Assembly: GCA_022316685.1 (NCBI GenBank) | Contig: JAKJHU010000661.1 | Span: 62,001-126,000, forward strand | Reading direction: 5' to 3' | Length of the DNA: 64,000 nt | Source: Progne subis subis | Lineage: Eukaryota > Chordata > Aves > Passeriformes > Hirundinidae | Shown: positions 53,602 through 64,000 of the stretch, in pieces | How positions within the stretch are numbered: the first letter of the stretch is position 1 | Layout: each line of letters opens with the position of its first letter | The notes under the pieces: model-generated | Seen by the model: only the letters and a program-made list of their open reading frames with translations | Database searches by the model: none | Told to the model about the DNA's origin: nothing | Translations under genes and position numbers: made by a program

Positions 53602-54147
53602 ATGTTCTGTTTTCCTTTCCTTTCATTTTCTCCTGCGCTTAAAAAAACCACAGAACCCCAAATATTCTTCCAGCAGCACAAGATATGTCTGACCAGTGCA
53701 TCCCAAGGTATGGATTTTAGCGAGGGAGGAAGTCGTGCATTTTTAATGTGGCTGTTGCTAGCAGACAGGAGTTCAGGGCAGGGAGGCAGGTCTAGAAAGT
53801 CTCCTCCGTGGCCTGGGAGCGCATTATGTCCCTTTATGACAACTCACTCCATTCCAGACACTGACCAGCAAACAGGGATGTGGAAGGGCATGTATATGGA
53901 AGAGGAGGGCTTTTTAATCTCCCTCCTTGGCCTCAGGGGTTTTGGTCCAGAAAGAGGCAGGAGTTATATAGAATTCCCAGAATACAGCTGGTGCACCCCT
54001 AACTGCATTGGCTGTAATAGGATTTTTTACTGTGTGAGGAATGAAATATCAGGCTCTCATTGTTATCTTCCCTCATGCAGCTGTAAAGAATTTATTTGTG
54101 AGTTTTACAATATCCAGAGGTGGTTCCTTTGTACCCCTTTTCAATAA
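53602..54147 (+). other. Unexplained 181-codon open reading frame ending in AATAAA
   Basis: The ORF starts MFCFPFLSFSPALKK, has a Cys-rich C-terminal third (CTPNCIGCNRIFYC near residues 130-143), and its TAA stop (54145-54147) lies within AATAAA (54143-54148), with T/G-rich sequence following. No family is recognised. A chance ORF is the likeliest explanation. Confidence 0.15.
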
Positions 54148-54954
54148 AGTTGAAATGCCAAAAGTTCTTCAGTTTGTTATTGCTCTCTTTGCCCAGCACA
54201 AAACCCTTGTAGCAATCCTGAGACTGGCATCTCTGTCTGATCATGAACCTTCTCTTAAAGAAACCATCATGGTTTCCCTGCGCAGCTGGTCCTTCTAATG
54301 CCCTTATTCAGTCTGCCCCAATACTAGGCTTTTCCGGTGTCTTGACATGTATATTTGTGGTTTTGGAGATCTGCATTATTTGTGTCCCCAGCAAGAGTCT
54401 GGGTCATACTTTGGATTTTAAGCATTCTCTGCTCAGTGTATTTAAATTCCTCATAAGCCCAAAAGCACCCCACTTTAGAATGGAAAAAAATGTTACTTGA
54501 GATTGTGGGGATAAAAATGTTTTACTAGAAGTTGTTGCCTGGAATACCAAGGAATTAGGGAACCAGTTCATTTCCATCTGCCAGCTCATGTTCCATGTGC
54601 CAGCTTGCTCCCTGGTCTTTCTTTCTTACCATTCCTTAAAGAGTTTGGCCCTGATTTCTTGCTGCCTCAAGGGGAATCAGGAGTCAGCAGTGATGTGGCT
54701 TCCCAAGTGCTCCACTTTTCTATCATCAATCAGTGGCTGCTCCTGAGGATCTGGGTTTGATACTGAGGGTTGAGCATATTTAATCCTGACAAACACAGTC
54801 CTTAGTTTTAAAAAATGCTGTAAGTATTAAACGTAACTTGCATATTGATGGAAATGACAATTTAATCCAGCAAAGAAATACACAATAATAAGGAGGTTCC
54901 ATTTCTCTTTCTCCCTACATCCTGATTCTTTAAAATCAAATTTTAAAAAAATAC

Positions 54955-54980
54955 TTTTTTGTTTTGTTTTGTTTTGTTTT
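54955..54980. repeat. TTTTG pentanucleotide repeat
   Basis: Four TTTTG units preceded by a T run. This is one of the few T/G-on-plus tracts in the window. Confidence 0.85.
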
Positions 54981-55986
54981 TAGAATGGGACTGTTTTCTC
55001 TCTTTCAATGAGTTTTATGGATCCCCTTTCACCTCCATAGGTGGTTGTCATCTCTGGGGGAAACATTACATGCTATGTTCAGCTATAACAGGCCTGATCG
55101 TGTTGTCTGCTCTGGAGTGATCTTCCCATTGAAAACAGGATGGTTTGGAACAGTGTAGGACTAGGAATTGCTGCTAAGGAGTAAGGAAGCAGCAAACTTC
55201 ATATTCTTTTGAAGGCCATGAGGGAAACAGTGAAGAAAATCTTTCTTTTAAACCCTTCCTGTGAACCTGCCTCATATATATCTATAGATTTTCAACAGCC
55301 ACTATCCAGCCCCTCTCCTCATTTGAGACAGACGGATGTCAGAACAGTAGGGGACTAATAAACTGTTTCAAGGTTCCCAGATTAGGTCTGCTTGGAAATT
55401 AAAAATAGATTTATAGACACTAACATCCAATCTGAATGTTGTCCCTGATTTCCATGGTTCCAGTGGTATCTGGCTCCGAACACAAACACAAATGTCATAA
55501 TTTGTTTTCCATCCTCTCTGATGTAAATGTAAACAATCTTTTGGATGGGTCTGGATGTTTCTCCACATGAGGATGAAGCTTAACTCTGCAGTATTGGATG
55601 AGTTTATGTGAAACAGCAGGGCAATCTGACAAGCTTGGTGACGTTGTCCAAGCTATCTGAAACACAGAGAATGTCTTACACAATGAGAAAGAAGCACACT
55701 AGAGTTAAAGATATGTGCTACATCCCTTGTTTCAATGTTCATTGGAAGACAACCAGGTCAAGACTTGAGTTAAAATACCAAAGCAAAGGCCAAGGCAAAA
55801 GGCATAGGAATGGCCAATGTTTCACACAATTCACTATCCCCTGAAGACATTAACAGCTTCCATCATGGTATTCTCCTTTTTTTTAAAGATTTTTGAGGAA
55901 AGTCAGTTCATATAGGGCCATGTAAACACTCAGGAAGGCAAAATTCACCCCTTTCTTTCCTATTTGTTTCTCTTTCTTTCCCATCT

Positions 55987-56226
55987 ATTCCTATTCCTAT
56001 TCCTATTCCTATTCCTATTCCTATTCCTATTCCTATTCCTATTCCTATTCCTATTCCTATTCCTATTCCTATTCCTATTCCTATTCCTATTCCTATTCCT
56101 ATTCCTAGTCCTAGTCCTAGTCCTAGTCCTAGTCCTAGTCCTATTCCTATTCCTATTCCTATTCCTATTCCTATTCCTATTCCTATTCCTATTCCTATTC
56201 CTATTCCTATTCCTATTCCTATTCCT
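55987..56226. repeat. ATTCCT hexanucleotide array, 40 units, with internal AGTCCT block
   Basis: Exactly 240 bases: 20 ATTCCT units (55987-56106), six AGTCCT units (56107-56142), then 14 ATTCCT units (56143-56226), with no other interruption. On the minus strand each ATTCCT reads AGGAAT and the variant reads AGGACT. Long ORFs through it are repeat artefacts. Confidence 0.98.
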
Positions 56227-56283
56227 TTTAAAAATAACCTGGTGCATCCTTCCTGGAACACACAGATATATATACACACGTCT

Positions 56284-56287
56284 ACAC

Positions 56288-56354
<67 letters not shown>

Positions 56355-56398
56355 TACATATACATATACATATACATACATACACACACACACACATA
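56284..56398. repeat. ACACAT hexanucleotide array grading into TATACA and CA repeats
   Basis: About 12 ACACAT units (56284-56357) are followed by ACATATACATATACAT-type units, CATACATA and a short CA run ending in TATATAG. It begins 57 bases after the ATTCCT array. Confidence 0.95.
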
Positions 56399-59300
56399 TA
56401 TAGTCTTGGTTCTTGTCTTGCTATTTGAATCCCATCAAATGCATTTCCCAAGGAAGTCTTGCATTCGGACCCAAGTTACCAAGAGCATTTGTTTATTGCT
56501 TGCAAACAATCATTATCTGTTGAGAGAGGACTGGAAGCCCCTTTCTAAACTGACATATTGGGAATATTTTAGGGCTTATTTTTCAGAAGGACTTCAGGCA
56601 AGCAAGTGAATGTGAATGAGTACAGCCTGTCCTGCTTTTCCAAGAGCTGCACTTGGAATGGGAATTCAGGGTCAGTTCACCCTGGAACGAGGGATGTTGG
56701 AGCTCACCATGGTCACTGTGGTGCTCCCACCCTTGCCTTCAGACCTGGCTCTTCATTTAGAAGTCCAGTCACTCTGTGCTGGACTAACAGCGTTGTTTAC
56801 CACAAAGGGTTCAGCAAAAACTACTGCTAAAATTACACTGTGGTCAGTTGTGTTTCTGGAAATTAATTTCCAGGCTGCAGTGAGGAGGTTTATGGCAGAC
56901 TGTCTCTCCTCACTGCCAGAAGTTGCCCAGGACTTTTTCATGCATGAGCAGCGGGTTTTAAAATATGCACTTGCTTAGGCACATTATTATTCTAAACATC
57001 TCAAAGTTATGTTCTCCCTCCTTGTCACCATAGAAATGATTATACAATTACGTTCCCGTTTCTCCACGCAAGGGCTGCCTGTGTGTCTGGGTAGGGACAC
57101 AATGGCTCTCCAAGGCACTGAGGAATTACTCCACTGCAAGGCAGACAGCTTCCCTTCACTTCCCAGGACATGGCAGGGAAGGAGCAGCTGCCATCCAGGC
57201 TGACCAGACCTATTTTGGGAGGAGCAGGCCATGCAGGCTGTGGGCACGTTCCCTCCTGCCTGCAGCCACACATCTGCCTAATCTTTGAGGTAACTCCTAC
57301 CTCACTCCATAACACACTTCATATTATGCCTTTTTTAACCTCTTTCAAGTTAAATTTTTGTTTCTGCTCCACTCTTCTCTTTGACAGCGTTTCTTTCCTA
57401 TAGAAATAATCTTTTATGGATCTTGAATTCAGTGTCCAAGTTCCCAACAAGTCCTAAGAATTCCCTTCTCTGAGCAGTACATTCTTCAAGGACTCTCGCT
57501 AAAGAGAGTCCTTTTCAAATTCCAAACTGTGTAAGGCTGGTTTGTTCCTCCATGTCCAGAAAAAATGACACTGAAACATTACATAAAATATTCTGCCGTG
57601 GTTTGACATCTTGTTCCGAAGGCATCATCCTGAAAAAAGTATTGACAAACAGAGGTAATTTTAGAGAAGGAGCAAAGCAGAATGTCCAGATGCCGATGTG
57701 AGAGGATTTATGTTTTTATATATATACAGTAAAAATAGCTTGGTTAAAAGGCAACCATGGGGGTTTGGCAAGGTCCCAGTATTTACTGGCCATGAGAATA
57801 CAAACACAAATCGCTTTTACCAGTCAATTCAGGGATATTGCAGCTGACTCCAGTAGGAGCTTCCTGAGGGAAAGATGGATCCTTGGGGCTTACACAGAAT
57901 AGCTGACTGCAGAGAAAAATGGCATAACTAGGCAAACTGTGTGGAAATCAATAATATACATAAGTCATTGAAATAAAGGGAAAACTCTTCACAGTGAACG
58001 TCCAACAATGTTCTCAAAGGAAATGGTGAATAGCTCATCCATCAGAACATTTACATCTCATTTGGATAAAAACTGGAATTTTTTCTACATGGCTTCCCCT
58101 GGTCTCTGCCAATTCCTTGAAAGCTCGTGGGAGCCTCAGTGGGGTTTGGTTACACCTCAGCAGAAGACGAGCCCTTATCCACCCAGTAGAGAAATATTTC
58201 TCCTGGCCACCTGCCACCAGAAACCAGACCTCAGTGTTCATCTTGGTCATTTTCTTTGCATTTCTCATGCACTGTCACTCCTTTCCCTCTGGTGTTGGTG
58301 CCTTTTGCCCTGCAGGTGCCGTGCCCCACCAAACCCCATCCCAGGAGCTCCCCTCCCCACTGCTCCATCCTGCAGCAAGCACAGCTGGAAATGTTCCTGC
58401 ATGGGAGCATCCTGCATGCTCTGACTGTGCAAAGTTGACTGTATTTTGACTCATCTCACCTCGTCGGGGCAGATTTGCTCATGCAAGCTGACAATTTGTT
58501 TATCTCTTGTTCAACAGTTAAGTACTGGAAGCTTCAGATCTAAAAAGCCCCAGCTTTCCTAAGACCTTTCAAGTCATCTTTTAAAGGCAGTCTTTTATTG
58601 CTGGGTTATAAAACCCTTTACAGAGAGAAGACTTCAGGTCTGAATATTGAAGTAAAGTGTTTAAAGTTCCTTTTTGCATCATGATCCTATTGTTAAGGCA
58701 GGATAGAAACCAGTTTGCAGCCTGCCTTCTACACAGAACATCCACAACACCGGAGTTCAAAGTGAAGTCACTATTTTGGATTAGACACCGACCACAGAAG
58801 GCTTAGAAATGCCACTTGTAATTAAAAACACGGTGCCTGGATCTTTCTGTCTTTATTGAGGTGAAATGGCCACTGGTAGCAGTACAAGCTGAGGCTGAAG
58901 AACAACAGCAAGCTCTTGTCCTCTGTTTTCTAATATATTTAACTGTTTATGGATGCTAGGGAAGCTTTGTCCATTCTGTATGTTTCAACAATAAAATGGA
59001 TGCAATTTCCTCCAGCTTTGATAGTGATTGTAATAAGAGTTAGTGCTCTGAAGGCCAAGCAGAGCCACCTCTCCTCATCCCCTTCTCTGTCCCATGTGAG
59101 ATGACTGCCAGCCCCTCAGCTTGCAAAAACCTGCGAGCTGCTGTCCCGGCTTTCTTTTGTTTTTTCAGCTTTATCTCTGCTAATACCCTGTCTACTTTAT
59201 GGATCAGAGACTTTTATCTACCCGTCTGGAAGGGCTTAACACAACGCAGCCATGATCCTGCCTGAGCAATCCAACACCAGCACTAATTGCACAGCACTTT

Positions 59301-59870
59301 AATTCCTCAAAGTGTTGTGTAAACTGGATGGGCTCGATTTGTGGTGGTACCCAAAAAAAGGGTTTAGGTAAGATGTCCCTTGCCAGCTGCTGGCCATGGG
59401 TGCCAGGGTCTCCTCCTGGAGGTGGAGCTGGGAAGCCACCGAGGTGTTTGTTTCCCTGTCATGAACAGTCTCAGCATCACTGAACTCTTTGCAATCACAT
59501 CTTTTCACAGGGATCCCCACTTTGCCATAAGTCTTTCATGCCCAGGTTTAGATTTCTTTCTGATAAGGGCTCCTGAATGTGCTGAATTTGGCACGAAGTT
59601 GTTTTGTGCATTCAGCAGACCGCAAAGCAGAGGAGAAATGCTAGCAGCTCATTAACCCTTGCATCCCCTCCTTTTACCATGTTCATGATATCATTTACCA
59701 ATCCATGGAGGCACCACAGGCACAGGAAAGACTTGAGGGTCAAGTGTAGCATCCCAGCATCCCAGAGCTGCCTCAGTGAGTAGCAACAGGGAGATTCATC
59801 TGCTGGGACGCAGTTCCTTTACCACCACGCCAATCCACGATGTGTCCCGGTTAAACAGCACACTTTAATT

Positions 59871-59875
<5 letters not shown>

Positions 59876-59901
<26 letters not shown>
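59876..59901. repeat. T(26) homopolymer
   Basis: An uninterrupted T run after TTTAATTTTTAC, with no recognisable retroposon body on either side. Confidence 0.92.
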
Positions 59902-62900
59902 CCTGAAATGCATCTGTAAATCTGGATGTTGCACTCCTCACTGAGTTTTCCTTAGCAGAGTCCCAGCCCACAAATAGGAGTGAAGTTGTGCGTAAGAAGC
60001 TGGTGGTGGTTCCTGCTCCAGGGTGGTCAGTGAGCAGCGCAGATGACGTTCAGCCCCTGCCACAGTCAGAGGAGTCTGGAAATATTGCAGCCTGCAACAG
60101 GGGTGGGAGGGCCTTGAACAGCTCTGATATGATACAATTTAATTCTGGCTTTGCCCATGAATCAGCAGGGTCTGGAGAGCTGTAAATCCTGGTAGTTCTT
60201 GCTCCTTGCCTGCTGACGGTGCAGGATGGTGCCGCGCTCCGTGCTGGCGACGTGTTGAGCCAGGGTTTTGCTGGAAGAGCTCTGGATCACTGCCATCCAA
60301 GCCAGGGACAACAAAAACTCCTTGGTAAGGTGAAATATGATGTGACATCATGTGCAGAGTTTGTCTGGGTGTGTGGCAGTGGCCAGTAGCATGACAACAC
60401 AGGTGCCTGGCTCCTCTGAGCGTGCTGCAAGGTGTCCACATCTTGGTTCTGATCTGTGTATCTCAGTCAGAAGTACAGGTTTTTCATTAAGTTTTAACTG
60501 AATGCAAAGGTTTCTCTGCTGCCTTCTGTAGTGCAGGATGGAGACAAGGAAAGTACTAAAAGCAAGGATTAACTGAGTCCCTGTTGTCTCCAGACAGGTA
60601 GGGCAGAAATTACAAAGGAAATCTGTATGTTATTAGCCAGTTTAGTTAAAAAAAACTTAATGTGATTGACACATTTAACAGTTTAAATATGTCTGAAAAC
60701 ATTTTACTGGCAACATCTGAAAGCCATAGGTATTTCTGCACTGAGCCAAGGAGCTGTGAAGGAGTTGTCTCATGATGTTTTGTACATAAAATATGTCAAG
60801 AAAGGGAAAAAAGGTATGGGAAATAATGGGGGGAAAAAAACCTGGATATGCTGATAATTCTTTGTAGAAACACTTATGCTTGCAAACAGACAGACACGCT
60901 CTTTGCTCAAGGCTGTTTTTTGCTAGAGGAGTAGGGTAGGATGAAGCTGGGAGGCTTGGAATGCAGCAGCTCTCAGAGGACAGAAAGAAGAGGGCACAAA
61001 GTCAAGGACACTGCCAGGTGTGGAGCTGAGGAGGCGATGATACAATAAACACATGGGAGTGCAAGAAGGATAATCTTGTGTTCTGTGTTATGCTTGGAAG
61101 GAGGAGGTGGCTCCAAGGCATATGTCCAACTTCTTCCCAAGGCTGCTCCCAAAGGTGACACCAGCACGTGGCCAAGGGGAAGAAGGATCATGTTTCTCTA
61201 TCCACTACCGCTGGTGTGCAGGCAATAATTCCTGATGGGGAGGGAGGAGTGTGTAGGGCTGGAGACTGAAATCACACGGAAATAAATGCTCACCATCATC
61301 CAGTGGGAGCGTTAATGGAACCAGTGCCACCTCACCAGGAAGGGGCCGGTGAACAGCTTGAGAGTCACTGATAAATTATGGCCTGTCTCCTGCTACAGAC
61401 ACTGCCTTAGCATCTGAAGGGGATGATAGAAATCTGTCCTTAATGATTGCTGACCTTCAAACAGGAGGGGGAGGAAAGCCAGACCCAACTTGACCATACC
61501 TTCTCTGATGAAAAAATCCAAACCAGAACAAAAAGCCCCACCCAAACAAACCCCAGCCAAACCCTCCTATATTTAACAGGAGTCTCATGAAAGATCACAT
61601 GTGCCACAAGAGGATAAATTTTGAGCATTCTCAGTTTCAGAGTGAATATTTTATATAAACAGACTAAATGGCATAGGAAAAATACAGTGCTATGCACAAC
61701 AGCAATGCTCAGTGAGCTAAAAAACCAGACTGGGCCAGATCTTAGTGATAATTCCCAGTGCAACCTATTCTTGAGTCTGAAGTCTCCTGAGAGATACCTT
61801 ACATAACAGGAAATTGTGGATAATCACAGAAAATACATCAAAGCCATTTCAGATATTTCTATCACAACATGTACTAAATGTTATTGGGGGGCTGGGTGGT
61901 GGTGGGGGGGAGGCTGAAAATAAATTTGCAGATTAGCATTTAGGGTTGTAGGTTTTTCTTTTTTATTTTGATTTGGTTGGAATATTTCCTCCAGGAGCAG
62001 GGGCTGAGAGATTTTCCAGGGCGTGTAGTTCTGACCGGCCTGTGTGTTCCATCCTGCCCGTGTGATCTCCACAGGAGAGCACAGGGAGGGAACAGGCACG
62101 GAGGATCAGAGGCAGTCAGGGAACATTAACTGCATACATGCATAATTATTACTACAGTGACCTGATGGAAATTTTGCAGGGATTTCAAAATGCGTGCGAG
62201 GAGCGAAACCTTCCCCAAGCCCTTTTTGTGTTTCCCCTCACACGCTGACAAAACAGGAATGGTAAATAATATCATGGGTAGGTGTTAATTCACCACAGAC
62301 CCTGGAATTGCAGCAGGGGTTTTCAAGAGAGGGTAACTGAGTGCTTTGAAAATGGTAGAAGACTGCATCAAATTGGGTGTTATATCCATTCATTCCATGC
62401 GGGAATATACAAGGAAGAAAATGCCAGAGTGACTCTTGCTTGTCACCATCCACACAGCTTTCACCATGGATCCATCCACCCATCTCTCTATGTGTGTTGG
62501 TTTTCTGTGTTATGGAAGTATCATGATTATAAGAAGGTGGAAAAATTCAAATTTACCATGGGGGTTTATTTGGTGGGTTTTTATTTTCTCGAGATGGCAC
62601 AGTGGTGTTGAACACTGCATGCTAACTTAGCCAGAGCTAGGGACTTTGGGTTGTGGAGTTTCAAAATATGCTGGAATTAATGACACAGAATCCACTGTTC
62701 CATGGTTTTATACCAGCCTGTCTCAGTCTAAGGTCAAACTGGAAAAGTTTCCTGACAAGAGCTGTAGGTCTGACTCTGCCTCACTGCTGACTGAGCTGGG
62801 GTAGCTGCATAAGTATAATATAACCCGAAAAAATCCTCGAACAGAGAGGGTGGGGGGAGAGGAAAATCCACAAATTTAGGTTAAAAACAAAAGTTATGGC

Positions 62901-63073
62901 AACGTAAGTGCCTCTAAGTTTTGCAATAATCCTCCAGTACTTTTTGCATCCCAAAAGGCTCCAGATGTGACCAGCCACTGCGAAGTGGCGAGTTGTTTAT
63001 CAGCATCCTGCTCCACAGACGGGCACCTGTAATTTCACTCGTGCTTTGCATCAGCAGAATTAAGATATCCAGG

Positions 63074-63241
63074 AAAAAAAAAAAAAAAAAAAGAAAGAAA
63101 AAAGAAAAAAAAAGGGGGGGAAAAAAAAGGGAAAAAACAACAACAACAAAATACCACCCCAACCCCAAAAAACAACAACAACCATAACAACAAACAAACA
63201 AACAAACAAACAAACAAACAAACAAACAAACAAACAAACAA
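63074..63241. repeat. A-rich, G-run and CAAA tetranucleotide tract
   Basis: A(18), AAG-type units, G(7), A(8), then AAC repeats, and finally about 12 CAAA units (63191-63240). ORFs rich in Phe-Val-Cys-Leu on the minus strand derive solely from this repeat. Confidence 0.95.
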
Positions 63242-63469
63242 GACCAACGGGGAGGGGGTGATACTCAGGTTTCTGTGTTTTAAGGCATAAACAGGGACAG
63301 TGCAAAGCCCTGCCTGTCACCCTCAAGGTGAGGCGGGCAGCACCTGGCTCCTCCCACGGGGGTGTTTGTTTCTCTGTGCTGGGTGTTGAGGGTGGCTCTG
63401 CCCATAAAAAGAGTGAAAATTAATAAAGCTCAGCTACTCTCAGCACTGCTGCTAAACACTTGGATTTTT

Positions 63470-63488
63470 TTTTTTTTCCCCCCCCCCA
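63470..63488. repeat. T(12)C(9)-type homopolymer pair
   Basis: GGATTTTTTTTTTTT is followed by a C run of about ten bases. Confidence 0.85.
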
Positions 63489-64000
63489 CATCTTTCCCAG
63501 CTGTGAGGGATGGGGCTGCCCACCACCCACAGGCTTGCTGGGTACTTTTACACTGTATGTTCGAAAACTACCTTATTTCGGTTCTGCTCCCTTCCTGATC
63601 CCTGATCTAGTCACAGCTTCATTTTGGTTTGAGGAGCAAAATTTCCTCTTGATTACTTCTTTCTAAAAATGAGTGCCACCTTCTGCATTTTTACAGGTGG
63701 TTAATTCAGTTGTTGATAGAAGCCGCCAGGTAAAATTCCTGTACTCGAGGGGCAGATCTGTATTTTCAGAAAGTCACCTCCATGTTTGTGTGAAGCACCT
63801 GCCAATTAATATACATAAAAATATCACTGGAGTTATGTAAGATCTTTAAAAATCCTTCTGCTTCTTGACTCTGCAGCACTTCACCTATGACTAAAAGTCA
63901 TCAAGCTTCAATGTGTTTTAAAATAAACTCAAAACCTAAGCAGCCCTAATTTAACAGAAACTAGAAATTATTAACTCCTTCCTCTTGTGCAGGATTATTC

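Larger units (their letters stand above)
45421..64000. other. Intergenic DNA upstream of SSBP2
   Basis: I find no recognisable protein-coding exon on either strand, including no convincing exon of ATG10, the neighbour of SSBP2 in mammals. Sections: 46.0-48.6 kb is moderately GC-rich and unique; 48.6-52.7 kb is AT-rich with homopolymers and a CR1 stub; 52.7-54.2 kb has two longer ORFs of unknown meaning; 55.98-56.40 kb holds the hexanucleotide arrays; 56.4-62.9 kb is unique-looking; 63.07-63.24 kb is low-complexity; the last 750 bases show nothing I can name. Confidence 0.75.

Noticed and set aside
55987..56398. Regular repeats that could suggest a CRISPR array
   Set aside because: The units are six bases with no unique spacers, and the genome is vertebrate.
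55908..56451. Three 154-163 codon ORFs of alternating dipeptides
   Set aside because: They are produced entirely by the two hexanucleotide arrays.
62914..63326. Phe/Cys/Val/Leu-rich ORFs resembling membrane proteins
   Set aside because: They are frames through the CAAA and A-rich low-complexity tract.
45421..64000. ATG10, the upstream neighbour of SSBP2 in mammals
   Set aside because: No stretch on either strand reads as an ATG10 exon that I recognise.

Overview
The window is vertebrate nuclear DNA, most likely from a bird and possibly a passerine. It is AT-rich with sparse coding sequence. It holds three short fragments resembling the 3' end of CR1 LINEs, the typical avian retroposon, plus many microsatellites and homopolymers. 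There is no sign of bacterial, phage, plasmid or organellar sequence.

The only gene I can establish is the 5' part of SSBP2 (single-stranded DNA-binding protein 2, a partner of LDB1), on the minus strand. Four coding exons are readable with exact GT/AG junctions and matching phases: exon 1 at 45120-45178, exon 2 at 13258-13330, exon 3 at 9215-9276 and exon 4 at 7454-7538. Joined, they give 93 codons covering the N-terminal LisH/LUFS region. The start MYGKGKSNSS separates SSBP2 from SSBP3 and SSBP4. The rest of the protein lies beyond base 1, because no exon 5 is visible in 1-7453. From memory SSBP2 is on the Z chromosome in chicken, so a Z-linked locus is a reasonable inference.

Layout from left to right: 1-7453 is the start of intron 4. 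Exons 4, 3 and 2 lie between 7.4 and 13.4 kb, with a CR1 fragment in intron 3. Intron 1 spans 13331-45119 (31.8 kb) and carries a structured GGA array, a probable retroelement remnant near 15.6 kb, a second CR1 fragment near 22.7 kb, several A/C-rich tracts and short tandem duplications. A CpG island at about 44.2-45.7 kb covers exon 1 and the promoter. From there to 64 kb is upstream intergenic DNA with no recognised gene. It contains GA/TC and T-rich tracts, an ATTT array, a 57-base T run, a CR1 fragment, a 40-unit ATTCCT array next to an ACACAT array, and a CAAA array.

I found no new defence, mobile or metabolic system. The observations most worth a second look are the promoter motif arrangement (X-box-like palindrome, CCAAT box, paired TGACAG hexamers, two-codon upstream ORF), the GGAA-rich hexanucleotide array about 10.8 kb upstream, the higher-order GGA array before exon 2, and two unexplained ORFs near 53 kb.
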